Source of the DNA: Aegilops tauschii subsp. strangulata
Lineage: Eukaryota > Streptophyta > Magnoliopsida > Poales > Poaceae
Direction of reading: 5' to 3'
Length of the DNA: 64,000 bases
NCBI RefSeq assembly: GCF_002575655.3
Contig: NC_053037.3
Coordinates: 501,340,544 to 501,404,543, forward strand
The translations under genes were made by a program, and so were the position numbers. Shown here piece by piece: positions 1 through 10,485 of the stretch. Positions within the stretch are counted from its first letter, which is position 1. Each line of letters begins with the position of its first letter. The notes beneath the pieces were generated by a model, which did not search any database, had not been told where the DNA came from, and saw nothing but the letters and a program-made list of their open reading frames with translations.

Positions 1-55
1 AGGGAGTACTATCGCACTACACGTCTCTCTCTATATATGCTTGCAGAATGTGCTA

Positions 56-141
56 CTCCCTCCGTCCAGGTCAATAAGTCATCTTTGGTTGTGCACCGTG
101 ACCAAGAAGGAGGGATGACTTATACACCTAGACGGAGGGAG
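56..141. mobile_element. Stowaway-type MITE, 86 bp
   Basis: Terminal inverted repeats start CTCCCTCCGTC and end GACGGAGGGAG, and TA dinucleotides flank both ends (54-55 and 142-143). This is the Tc1/Mariner-type non-autonomous structure. The orthologous copy is at 58443-58528 with the same ends. It has no coding capacity. Confidence 0.85.
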
Positions 142-458
142 TACTACTATTACTTATGTACGTGCAAATGCACGTTTTAACATTACGATGCGGTTTTTGT
201 AAAAGTAGAAAAACAACACTAGTCAAGCTTGTGAAACGATTCAATGCAAAACAAATGCAAAAATGCTCGTTTGATTGTTTACTTTTAGCTTCCTTCTCTG
301 TGGTTATTTCTCTGTGGTACTTTGTACGGAGTATCTCACTGGTCGGAAAGGCATGCAAATTCCCAAACCGCTTCCTACAACCTATATCAAATTTTTTGCC
401 TAACAAGTTGTGCCGTGCAATTGGAATTCCAACTTGAGTACTACTACTAGTAGGAGTA

Positions 459-790
459 CCACGGGCCAGTTCTTTTAGGCTTCTAGATTAGTAATCCCAT
501 AACTAGTACCTCCGTCCTGGTTTATTGGTCCCCATTGTAATCTGTGTCAAATTGTGATCATAAATTTAACTAATGAAATGTTAGTGCATGTCACATGCAC
601 TAACATTTTATCAGTTAAATCTTTGGTCAAAATTTAGCACAAATTACAATGGTGAGGAATAAACCAGGACGGTGGTACTAGTAGTAAGTAGTTTAGAAGC
701 CCAAATAAATGAGTGAGGCGCCTTAATGTTACTCTCCACTATGACTAGTCTTATGGGAAAAGCTGGGGAAGCCGCCAAAAGAACTGGCCC
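459..790. mobile_element. Small inverted-repeat element with possible 8-bp target duplication (hAT-like)
   Basis: The left part reads GGGCCAGTTCTTTT and the right end is its reverse complement AAAAGAACTGGCCC. TAGGAGTA occurs just outside both ends (451-458 and 791-798). An 8-bp target duplication is typical of hAT elements. Caution: AGGAGTAGTAG-like sequence is locally repetitive, so the duplication could be coincidental. The element encloses the Stowaway-like element at 509-676. The second copy is 58846-59756. Confidence 0.5.
509..676. mobile_element. Stowaway-like MITE, 168-bp foldback
   Basis: The ends CCTCCGTCCTGG and CCAGGACGGTGG are inverted repeats flanked by TA (507-508 and 677-678). 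Most of the element folds back on itself, with a TTAGTGCATG/CATGCACTAA core. The orthologous copy near 59185-59650 is split by another MITE (59278-59568). Non-coding. Confidence 0.8.
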
Positions 791-798
791 TAGGAGTA

Positions 799-1819
799 GT
801 AGCTAGGGATACTAGGAGTAGTAGCTAGGGATCGAGTGTGCGAGATGAACCGGAGAAAGTAAATGCAGAGAGATGAAATGCAAAAAAGACGGAGGGATAT
901 GATGGTTGCTTGTCCGTTTATTTTACTGGGAGTGGTTGGGTTTTGTGATATGACGGCTTTACTCCCGCACCACGAGCGGGGTGAGACTCCCGTGCAGCGC
1001 CGCCCTCTACACTAGTACTACTACATCGGTCGTGGTTTATCCCCCATTGAATTTGACTGAAGATTTAACTGACAAAATGTTAGTGCATGTCAACAAAAAC
1101 AATATCGTTGGATTAATATTTGAACATAGTTTTCTATGATATAATTTTAGGTGACATGCATCATCATTTATCGTACTATATATAATGTTAGTTCAATTTT
1201 TGGTCGTACTAATCTATAGTAAGGTGCCCGTGCATTGCACGGAAGAGTGAAATGCATTGATCGGGGAGTTGTTTATTTTGACAAAGGATGTGGGGGTCAT
1301 CTCATGTGTAACGGGTATCGATAGGTTTGTTCGGATATTATTTCATCTCTAGAGTTCACAAACATCCGGGTGAAATAGATAAAAAAGTATCTCTTGCAAA
1401 CAAAAGCGTTCAACTGTTCAACCTGCATCCAAAACTTGTGAAGAAATAACTCTTATTGTGCTTTGCAGGAAATGATCTTCAAGAATTAGTTTTTGAGTAT
1501 CCATTGTTATACATGTTGGCAACAAATGACATGGCACTTTCTTATAGTCAACAGTTGGCTATACTATTTAAGTATTAACCATGCCCTTATACACCTAGAC
1601 GGAGGGATTAAATCAGGATGACTTGGAAGGGGGTAGAGGATATGTAAGAAATGGTTCATCATACGTCTTTCACCAGTACTGTAGTAAAAATTCATACATG
1701 AAAGATTCTAGACTAAACCATAAATGGATACACTTTTATTCATGCGCGATACTCCAATAGAGCAAGATCATGCATGGAAGTCTCCACATGCTTAGACAGC
1801 GGATTACATTGAGCGAAGA
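799..1819. other. Non-coding part of the duplication with MITE fragments
   Basis: No gene is seen. It contains a partial Stowaway-like sequence (about 1020-1095), a GTGCCCGTGCATTGCAC motif around 1228, common at the ends of Triticeae small transposons, and a fragment around 1500-1610 resembling the Tourist-like MITE present in copy 2. The last ~580 bases are almost identical to 60220-60791. Confidence 0.6.
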
Positions 1820-2216
1820 CTAATGATCAACATTTAACTTAGTAATGCAGATGTCCAGGTGAACCTCCTTGGAGTCCCCATGCACATTGTTGGGGGTCAA
1901 ATAATACCATGCGTCTTCCATGTCCACATCGGCGGGAAGGTCCCAGCTCGGCAGAGTCCAAGTCAGCTTGACGTAGCTAGTGTCGCTGCCCACGTACCTC
2001 CGAGTGGTAGTAATAGTGAGTACGCACCCGTACATCGGCCTCGTGTTAGTGTCAGCGTCAGCAGCGTCGCCCCTGACGCACACTACAGAGATGTGGCGGC
2101 GGCCTGCGCGGGCCTCGCCGGTGGCCACGATCAAGAGGAAGACACTGCCGTCCTCCTCCGAGACTAGCAGGTGGCGCTGATCCTCCAGCGACTCCGGCAC
2201 GGTGAACGGGTAGCAC
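1820..2216 (-). pseudogene. SINA-like E3 ubiquitin ligase, C-terminal fragment (copy 1)
   Basis: The minus-strand frame encodes the last ~130 residues of a protein homologous to the one at 60792-61343, ending in the same ...KLNVDH and stop. Conserved pieces include DGSVFLLIV, GEARAGRR and RPMYGC. By family knowledge this is the substrate-binding/TRAF-like half of the SINA-like proteins expanded in grasses. The RING and zinc-finger parts are absent because similarity stops at 2216, where Copia sequence abuts. The methionine of copy 2 before PESLED is a valine (GTG) here, so there is no credible start. The frame is open, yet about 30 of the last 73 residues differ from copy 2, while the downstream non-coding DNA is nearly identical. 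Confidence 0.7.
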
Positions 2217-2615
2217 TACTGGCTGAAGCGGCAGAGCCTCTTGGTGGATGTCAATCGCATTCGCAATCTTGCCACCAAGAATGCCTTTGTTACACATGAA
2301 ACCTGTCGGAGGTCATGGAAGAGTTTGACATTGCTGAGTGCTGAAGCGGATCTTCAAGACGATGGCTTCACTAAAAGATTCAAGTTTGACTCCACTCCTC
2401 CAAGGAATGCTGTCTTGCGCCGAACTCCGTCTCTTGAAGACTCTGATTATTCCTCCTCCGCCACAACGGTGAATGCCAGAGTGATAGATGACCAAGATGA
2501 TGCTACTTCACCACCTCCAACTTCAGCGCGTATCGACACTGCTCCAAGTTCTTCTGCACCGCCAGACCCCGACGCCGACCCTGCATCTTCTCCTACTCCT
2601 TCTGGGAACGAGTAG
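2217..2615 (+). pseudogene. C-terminal part of an extra ORF of the Copia element, function unknown
   Basis: The frame is open from the breakpoint to a stop at 2613-2615 (about 133 residues) with no good initiator, so it is a 5'-truncated fragment. The first half is basic/mixed (YWLKRQSLLVDV, then RNLATKNAFVTHE). The second half is low complexity, rich in Ser, Pro, Asp and Thr, and ends in SSPTPSGNE. It lies downstream of the position of pol and upstream of the polypurine tract and 3' LTR, where Sireviruses carry an additional (often called env-like) gene. I see no signal peptide or transmembrane segment in this part, so an envelope role is not supported. The 5' end of a comparable gene may be what starts near 11230 in the second internal region; that link is inference. 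Confidence 0.55.
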
Positions 2616-2651
2616 AGTCTCTATGTCTTCAAACCTTTTTGGTCCTTAGTG

Positions 2652-3140
2652 ACAAAAGGGGGAGAAGCATATGAGTTGATAGTCTTCAAGCGGGTCCAAA
2701 TGGGCGGTTGCTTTATATTTTGCCTAGTGTTTACAACTCTCGCTTTTGATACATTTGGTTCTTTGAGTTGTAACACTTTAACTTGATGGTCGTCTGCTAC
2801 TTGTTTGCTATTCTGTGCTGCAATGATAAATTCCGCATGTGCGATGATAAATCCCGCACGAAGTCATATTGCAGTTCTCCATTTTTCATTATGCATATCA
2901 TTATCTTAGTTATATCAAATCATGCATGATGAATTGTCTTCATAAGTTGAAGAGGATCTCCACAAGTACAACCTGCCATGTGCATTTGCATTCCAAAAGC
3001 AAATTACTTATATGCACATCTTCAGGGGGAGCCTTTTGCTACTTATAAAGACAATACCTAAATCCTTTACAATTTCACATACTTTTATCCCCGTTGAAAA
3101 CTTCAACCAGTTTGTCATCAATCAACAAAAAGGGGGAGAT
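2652..3140 (+). promoter_or_regulatory. Three polypurine tracts before the Copia LTR
   Basis: AAAAGGGGGAGAAG occurs near 2655, CAGGGGGAGCC near 3024, and AAAAAGGGGGAGAT at 3127-3140, ending exactly at the LTR. The last is the functional-position primer for plus-strand DNA synthesis. Multiple polypurine tracts upstream of the 3' LTR are a described hallmark of Sireviruses. Between them is a 16-base direct repeat containing GATAAAT and CCGCA (2825-2860). Confidence 0.7.
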
Positions 3141-4476
3141 TGTAAGTGCAGCTAGTGCCACCCCTAGTTGGTTTTGGAGTATTGACGACAAACCTGGTTG
3201 AGGAACTAATGTGTTTGTGAGAATTGTAGGATAACACAGGTAGTAGTCCCTCATTGATTCGGTTTACCTACCGGAGACGACCCCTAAAAATGTATGAAGA
3301 CATTGAAGGCAATGGTGGTATGTGAAGATATTCACATTGAATACTATGACAAGAGAAGACATTGCGTGAAGACTATGGAGCGCGAAGACTTAGTTGTTTC
3401 GTTGTTTCCTTTTCTTCTTTGTTGAATCATAGGAACCACCGTACTATTAAGTGGGGTCCCAGTGAACAAAGTTAGAGTGACTGAAGTGATGCTTAACCAA
3501 ATCCTATGTCTTCGAGCGAAGACAATGAGAGCAAATCTTATCCAGAGCTGGATGAGTCAGCTTTACTTGTAGCCCAAGTCAAGCTGCCACGTGTGTTTGA
3601 AATCTGACCATTGGAACACGTGTCAGTTCCTTAGTGACCCAGGGCCATTTCAGACAAATCAGGTCGGGTTGCCTAGTGGCTATAAATAGCCCACCCCCTA
3701 CACCATAAATTGGTGGCTGCTCAGAGTTAGTGCACGGCTTTTGTCTTTTGAGAGCAACCCACCTCCGAAGCTTTTGAGAGAGAGAAATCCTTGCGAGGAC
3801 AAATCCCAAACACCTAGAGCCAAAGAGTGTTAGGCATCACTGAAGTCTTTCTGTCCGCGTGACCTGAAGACTTGTTACACTTGAGGACTGTGAATCCTCC
3901 AGCCGGTTAGGCGTCGTGTTCTGAGCATCCAAGAGTCATTGTGGATCGCCGGTGAACGAAGTCGGTGAAGGTTTGGAAGTCTACCTTGAAGACTTACCAG
4001 AGTGATTGGGCGAGGACTGGGTGTCCTTAGCTCAAGGGGAATAAGGTGAAGACGCGGTCTTCTGAGTTGAATCTCAGCCTCCCTAACCAGACGTACAGTT
4101 GTCACAGCAACTGGAACTGGTCCAACAAATCATGTGTCCTCAACAAGTGACTGGTTCTATCCTCTCCCTCTCTTTACTTACAGTTTGTCTTCGTGAAGTC
4201 ATTGCCTGTTTGCTTTACCTATTTGTCTTCACTGTGTGACTACTATCGTTGTTTGGCTTCATACCATCTTCCATCCTGATCCTTACTACCTAGCTGCTAT
4301 TAGTCTTCGTGCTTTCACTTCATTGCGTACTTGACTATGGCTTGCTTAGTGTAGTTTACCTTCCGCTGCATATCAGTAGGTTCATTTCTATTGTTTGTCT
4401 TCGAAACTCTCATGTTTTGAAGACTTTCCTAAAAATCGCCTATTCACCCCCCTCTAGTCGATAACTAGCACTTTCA
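3141..4476 (+). repeat. LTR of Sirevirus-type Copia retrotransposon
   Basis: It begins TGTAAGTGCA immediately after a polypurine tract and ends CTTTCA immediately before the primer-binding site, giving 1336 bp with TG...CA ends. It therefore serves as 3' LTR of the left internal fragment and as 5' LTR of the right one. A TATA box lies at 3681-3688. The sequence is dense in GAAGAC/GTCTTC hexamers. No second LTR of this element is found in the window. Confidence 0.88.
3681..3688 (+). promoter_or_regulatory. TATA box of the Copia LTR promoter
   Basis: TATAAATA follows GTGGC about 540 bases into the LTR. It would place transcription start near 3715 and so define U3 as 3141 to about 3714. Inferred from motif and position only. 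Confidence 0.7.
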
Positions 4477-4478
4477 AT

Positions 4479-4490
4479 TGGTATCAGAGC
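4479..4490 (+). promoter_or_regulatory. Primer-binding site, initiator tRNA-Met type
   Basis: TGGTATCAGAGC lies 2 bases after the LTR end. It matches the complement of the 3' end of plant initiator tRNA-Met, the usual primer of Copia elements including Sireviruses. Confidence 0.88.
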
Positions 4491-4542
4491 AAGGTACTCC
4501 CTTGTTCTGTGTGATTCGGTTTAACCACCTGGAGTTTTAGCT

Positions 4543-7059
4543 ATGTCGACTGCAGGGATAATCAAAGTCTCCGCTGCTTGCCCCGTCTTCGATGGAACTG
4601 AATATCCCTACTGGAAGAATAAGATGCGCATGCATCTTGAAGCCATTGATGTCGACCTCTGGTATGTCGTCAAGAATGGCGTTCCCAAGACTGGTGAAGG
4701 TGTCACCCCTGCAGATGTCAAGAAGTTCATTCAACTGGATTCTACTGCCAAGAACATCATCTGTGGTCATCTGACCAAATGACAGTATGGTCGTGTGAGT
4801 GCTCTGGAAACGTCAACGCTAGTCTGGGACTGGCTCTCCAAGGTCAACGAAGGCGTCTAAACCCAGAGAGACCAAAGGATCAATGTTCTTCGCAACCTCT
4901 TCAACCGCTTCAAGAGAAACGACAATGAGAATGTCCAGCTCACGTTTGATCGCCTCACTGACATCACAAATGAGCTTCGTGCTCTCGGCTCCACTGAGAT
5001 CACCAAGCATGAAATCGTCAAGACACTACTGAGATCACTTGACAGCTCGTTCGACACCCTTGCCCTGATGATACAAGAATGCCCTGACTTCAAGACACTC
5101 GATCCGTCTGATATACTTGAGAGGCTCAACACACATGAGTTCCAGCTATCTGAGAAAAGAGATATCTATGGTCCCAACTACGGCCGAACTCGTGCTTTGA
5201 AGGCAAAAGCTGTTTCCTCATCTGAAGAAGAATCTGACTGCAGTTCTGGTGATCCTGAAGACATTGGAAAGGAGCTTGCTATGCTTGTGAAGAAGTTCCA
5301 GAAGTTCACTAAGAAGAAGGGCTTCAGAAAGTCTTCACGATCCAGCTCAAGAAATGATGAAGCTTCCACTCATGATTACAAGAAGAGAACATGTCACAAG
5401 TGCAAGAAACCTGGACACTATATCTCGGAATGTCCACAGTGGGACAATGAGAACAAGAAGAAGAAGAAGAGAAAGGAATATGATTCTGATGACAAGAAGA
5501 AGAAGAAATCTTCAAAGTCTTCTTCCAAGTCTTCGTCCAAGTCTTCATCACACAAGAAGAGCTCATCTGGCAAGGCTCGTGCTTTTGTTGGCAAGGAGAT
5601 GGATTCAGAGGAGGAGTCTGCTTCTGAGGAGGCGGAGGTGGAGTCTGAGGAGGAGTCCGACTCTGGCGTTGCAAGTTTGGATCTAGCTACAGCCTACGTT
5701 GCCAAGTCCATCTTCAACACTGAAGACAATGGCCACGTCAACAACGCTGAAGCTACTGACAAGGACGACTCTGCTCCCACCTACTGCTTCATGGCACGTG
5801 GTGCCAAGGTAAAATCACGCGATGCTTACTTTCAAACTTCAAGTGAAGATGACTCTGATTGTGAATCCAAACCCAGCTACAAAACACTTGCTAAAATTGC
5901 AACTGAACAACACAAAGCTATGGAACATACTCAAAAACTGTTAGACAAAAGCGATGACCTGTTGGACGCTGAAATGACCCATTCTTAGTCCTTAATGTAA
6001 GACGTAAAAAATCTTCATGTTAAGTATCAGGAACTTGAAAGTCGTCATGAAACGCTCTCAACCACTCATGAAAAGCTCTCCTATGATTATCTTCAAAGGA
6101 AGCAAGAGCTTGAGAAATTGAGAGCGGCTCATGAAGATCTTCAAAAAGAGAATGAGTCACTTCGCGCTCAACAGATCAGTTCCGCTCACGAAGGATTTGA
6201 ACCACCATGTCTAAAATGCCTTGAGCGTGATAACGCTACTTCTGTTGCTGAATGTTCTACTACTGCTATTGTAGCAATATGTTCAACTGCTGATGTGGTA
6301 ACTAAGCCCTCTGCTGAGGATACCACTACTATTGCTGATGAAAATGCTAGGTTGAAGACATTGCTTGAAACAGGGATGTACAAAAGTCTCAAAGGGCATC
6401 AGACACTGTGAGATGTCCTCAAAAAGCAGATTCTGAACCGAAACCCTAGGAAAGAGGGTGTTGGGTTCGAGAGGAAAATGAATGTTGATGGCTCCTACTG
6501 GAAGCCTGAGCAGTACCCCAAAACCACATGGGTTGCTGCAAAGGGACCTTCAGTGGATCCATCCACCTTATCTGGCTTCACTTGTGCTAACCGTATTATC
6601 ATTGATGAATCCTTTGATGCAAGCTATAAACTATTTAAGAATCAGAATGGTGAAGTGTTTGCCAGGTATACTGGTACTAACTGCAGGAATGGGCCACCTA
6701 TGAAGAAGATCTGGGTTCCCAAAAGTTGTCTTGAGAATCTTCCTGTGAATGTCATCATGACACCACCTGGGAAGAAGACAAATCCCAGAGCAAAGGCTTC
6801 ATAGAGATAGAGGACTCACCTGAGTCACCCTAACGCCAATGTTTTGCAGGGAAATCATACTCAGACTTACGAATATGAGCGTGTTTCTTCAAACCGCTAT
6901 GTTCATAAAACTATGAACTTTTCTACTTATTCATATGAGTATCATTCATCTCCTGCAAGGCTATTTGCTAGGGCTCCAAAGCCGAAGTTCTCAGATGCTG
7001 CACTTAGACTCATTGCTTCTAAGCCACCCCTGAAGATGTGGGTGGTTAAGAAGAATTAA
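4543..7059 (+). pseudogene. gag: Copia (Sirevirus) gag, broken
   Basis: Capsid/nucleocapsid precursor that would package element RNA in cytoplasmic particles. It starts MSTAGIIKV at 4543, shortly after the primer-binding site. The capsid N-terminal part has FDGTEYPYWKNKM, typical of plant Copia gag. The zinc knuckle CHKCKKPGHYISEC is at about 5392-5433, followed by a Lys/Ser-rich basic stretch and an acidic Glu/Ser stretch. A predicted coiled-coil segment is at about 6010-6180, and a downstream gag-extension ends near 6804. Breaks: stops at 4780-4782, 4858-4860, 5986-5988 and 6409-6411, further stops after 6802, and a final stop at 7057-7059. The protein cannot be made whole. Known for the clade: such extended gags are diagnostic of Sireviruses. 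Confidence 0.8.
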
Positions 7060-10000
7060 CTTTCTTTTGTAGGGAAAGGTCTCCGGCCGGAAATCAACGG
7101 CGTCTGATGCTGTTGCTGGGGACCTAAAACATCTTGTAGGGCGCAAGATCAAATGCCCAAATGGTCTCACTATGTATTTTGTTCCTGACTCATTTGCCAA
7201 TCATCGTATCAGTCCTAATCTTGATCTGAGCTTTGATAATCCTCTTGCTCGTCAAATGTTTATGCTTCACAATAGTCTTGGTGAAGCCTATCCCCCTAAC
7301 TGTACTGTAGGGAATGACACCTCATGCTTCAGAATGGATTATGGGCAACGGATGCACTAATCATATGACTGGTGATCGAAGTCTTCTCATGGACTCAACC
7401 TTACGTCCATCTGACAAGAGTCACATCACATTTCCTCACACAGGTAAAAGCAAGGTATTGGGTCTAGGTAGAGTTGCAATCTCAAAGGATCAGCACATGG
7501 ATAAAGTGATGCTTGTCGAATCCCTTGGTTTCAACTTAATGTCTGTCTCAATGCTTTGTGACTTGAACATGATTGTGATATTTGGAAAATATCGTTGCCT
7601 TGTACTAATGGAATCTGACAAGTCTCTAGTCTTTGAAGGGTACCGGAAAGATGATCTGTACATGGTGGATTTCTCAGCAGGGCCACAGCTTGCCGTATGC
7701 CTTCTTGCAAAAGCTTCAGAGTGCTGGCTCTGGCATCGGAGGCTAGGGCATGCTGGCATGAGGAACTTACACACTCTCGCAAAGAAGAAGCATGTCATAG
7801 GCATCGAGGGCGTCAAGTTCAAGAAGGATCACTTGTGTGGTGCTTGCAAAGCTGGAAAGATGACTAGGGCCAAGCATCCCTCGAAGACTATCATGACGAC
7901 ATCTCAACCCTTCGAGCTGCTACACATGGACTTATTTGGCCCTACTCACTACTCTACTCTCACTACTATTGCTTGTCTCTATGGCTTCGTCATTGTTGAT
8001 GATTATTCAAGATATACATGGGTGCACATAATTCTCTACAAGACTGAAGTGCAGTATGTCTTCAGACGCTTCGCCAACCGTGCCATGAACAACTATGGCA
8101 TCAAGATCAAGCATATCAGGAGTGACAACGGCACAGAGTTCAAGAACACCGGCCTCGATCTGTAGTTGGATACATTAGGCATCACTCATGAGTTCTCAGC
8201 TCCGTACACCCCTCAGCAGAATGGCATCGTGGAGCACAAGAACAGAACACTCATTGAGATGGCTCGTACGATGCTCGATGAATACAAGACACCAAGAAAG
8301 TTCTGGCCTGAAGCTATTGATACTGCATGCCATGTCATCAACCGTGTTTATCTTCACAAGCTTCTGAAGAAACATCCTATGAACTCCTCACTGGTAAGAA
8401 GCCAAATGTCAGTTACTTCAGAGTATTTGGTGCTAGGTGCTGGATCAAGGATCCACATCACACTTCAAAATTTGCACCGAAAGCACATGAAGGTTTTATG
8501 CTCGGTTACGGAAAGGATTCGCACTCCTACAGAGTCTTCAACCTCTTTCACTATAAAGTGGTTGAAACTGTGGATGTGCGGTTCGATGAGACTAACGCCT
8601 CGCAAAGAGAGCACCTGCCAAATGTGCTAGATGAAGTTCCACCCAGTGAATCCATCAAGCTAATGGGAACTGGAAAAATCATACCGTCTAAAGCATAGCC
8701 AGAAGAGGAACTTATCATTTCTGCACCTAATCAACCTGAAGACAATGCTCAGCCCAAAGACAATCCTCCCAACGATGACAATGATCAGCAAGAGCAAAAT
8801 CTTCGTCCAGTTCATCCTCGTGTTGCAAATGAAGTACATATTGAGAAGATAATTGATAGCATCAATGCGCCTGGTCCACTCACTCGTTCAAGAGCAACAC
8901 AGCTAGCAAATTTCTATGGGCACTTTGCTTTTGTCTCAATATCTGAACCCAAGAAAGTTGCTGAAGCCTTCATGGAACCTGAATGGGTTCAAGCTATGCA
9001 AGAAGAGCTTCAACAGTTCAAGCTGAACAATGTCTGGGAAATTGTCAAGCGTCCTAACCCCTGCAAGCACAACATAATGGCACAAAATGGATATATCGCA
9101 ACAAACAAGATGAGCATGGTCAAGTTGTCAAAAACAAGGCTTGTCTTGTTGCTCAAGGATACACTCAAGTTGAAGGGATTGACTTCGATGAAACATTTGC
9201 TCCTGTGGCTAGGCTTGAAGCTATTCGCATATTGCTAGCCTATGCAAACCGTCACAACATCTTGCTGTATCAAATGGATGTGAAGAGTGCATTTGTCAAC
9301 GGCAAGATTGAAGAAGAAGTGTATGTTGCATAACCTCCTGGCTTTGAAGATCCAAAACATCCTGATATTGTGTACAAGCTAAACAAGGCACTGTATGGCC
9401 TCAAACAAGCCCCTCGCGCTTGGTATGACACACTCCAAGACTTCCTGAAGAGCAAAGGCTTCAAACCTGGTTCCCTAGATCCCACACTCTTCATGAAGAC
9501 ATATGATGGTGAACTGTTTGTGTGCCAAATATATGTGGATGACATTATCTTCGGCTGCACCAACCAGAAATACAGTGATGAGTTTGGACACATGATGCAA
9601 GAGCAATATCAGATGTCCATGATGGGTGAGCTGAAGTTCTTCCTTGGTCTTCAAATTCGTCAGCAAAGCAATCTCATCTTCATATCTCAAGAGAAATACC
9701 TCAAAGATTGCCTGAAGAAGTTTGGAATGCAAGACTGCAAAGGTTACACGACGCCAATGCCAACCAAGAGTCATCTGGGTCCTGACGCCAATGGTAAAGA
9801 GTTTGATCAAAAGGTATACCGCTCCATGATTGGTTCTTTACTTTATTTATGTGCATCTAGGCCAGATATTATGCTTAGTGTTTGCATGTGTGCTCGATTC
9901 CAAGCGGCAGCAAAGGAATCGCATCACTTAGCTGTGAAGCGAATTCTTCGATATTTGGCTTACACCCCAACATTAGGATTATGGTATCCAAAGGGCTCAG

Positions 10001-10485
10001 AATTTGATCTAGTTGGATTCTCGGATGCTGATTATGCTGGTGACAAGGTGGATCGCAAGTCTACATCAGGCACATGTCACTTTCTGGGACGATCACTTGT
10101 CTGTTGGTCTTCAAAGAAGCAGAACTGTGTATCACTCTCCACTGCTGAATCTGAATACATTGCTGCTGGATCTTGCTGCGCTCAGCTTCTATGGATGAAG
10201 CAAACACTCAAGGACTATGGCATCCATCTGAAACAAGTACCACTCTACTGCGACAATGAAAGCGCCATCAAGATTGCCAACAACCCAGTTCATCACTCGA
10301 AGACAAAGCACATTGAAATTCGTCATCACTTTCTCAGAGATCATGTCATGAAGGAAGATATTGATATCATACACGTCAACAATGAAGAGCAACTGGCAGA
10401 TATCTTCACATAGCCCTTGGATGAGAAAAGGTTTTGCAAGTTGCGGTGTGCGCTAAATATCTTGGAATCCTCAAATGTCCTCTGA
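7060..10485 (+). pseudogene. pol: Copia pol: protease, integrase, reverse transcriptase, RNase H, broken
   Basis: Domain order is that of Copia. Protease region: WIMGNGCTNHMTG at about 7335; the aspartate normally present in the D-S/T-G motif is Gly here, so protease would be dead. Integrase: zinc-binding WHRRLGHAGM with CGACKAGK (7730-7860), then the D-D-E core, with D in HMDLFGP, D in RSDNGTEF and E in GIVEHKNRT (7920-8260). RT: YVDD at about 9532 with QMDVKSAF upstream. RNase H: SDADYAG (10021), STAESEY, YCDNESA. Breaks: a frameshift near 7330, a stop at 8163-8165, frameshifts around 8360 and 9080-9240, stops at 9331-9333 and 10411-10413. The natural end is the stop at 10483-10485. Confidence 0.87.

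Larger units (their letters stand above)
1..2216. repeat. Left copy of a ~2.2 kb segmental duplication
   Basis: This stretch aligns in the same orientation with 58391-61188. Shared parts include the MITE cluster, the block after 1200 and the SINA-like coding tail. Identity by eye is high outside the insertions. Copy 1 begins with the last bases of what looks like a Stowaway end (positions 1-6), absent from copy 2. It also has a ~22 bp tandem duplication around 792-835 that copy 2 lacks. Similarity ends at 2216, where Copia sequence begins. Known: such patterns arise by local duplication followed by transposon insertion; the order of events here is inference. Confidence 0.88.
2217..3140 (+). 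mobile_element. 3' end of a Copia (Sirevirus-type) internal region, truncated on the left
   Basis: The segment runs from a breakpoint at 2217, through the tail of an extra ORF, to a polypurine tract directly before the LTR at 3141. Position relative to the LTR marks it as the 3' end of an internal domain on the plus strand. The matching gag-pol is missing from this side. A second, different internal domain follows the same LTR, so the LTR is shared. The 2616-3140 part is AT-rich and non-coding. Confidence 0.75.

Noticed and set aside
2139..2200. Start codon for the copy 1 SINA-like frame at 2200
   Set aside because: The codon is GTG; the Met of copy 2 is Val here, so this is not an initiator and the copy is a truncated fragment.
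2217..2615. Envelope-like protein in the Copia extra ORF
   Set aside because: No signal peptide, transmembrane segment or coiled coil is visible in the available part; naming it env would be unsupported.
4479..4490. tRNA gene fragment
   Set aside because: Only the 12-base complement of the tRNA 3' end directly after an LTR: a primer-binding site, with no cloverleaf around it.
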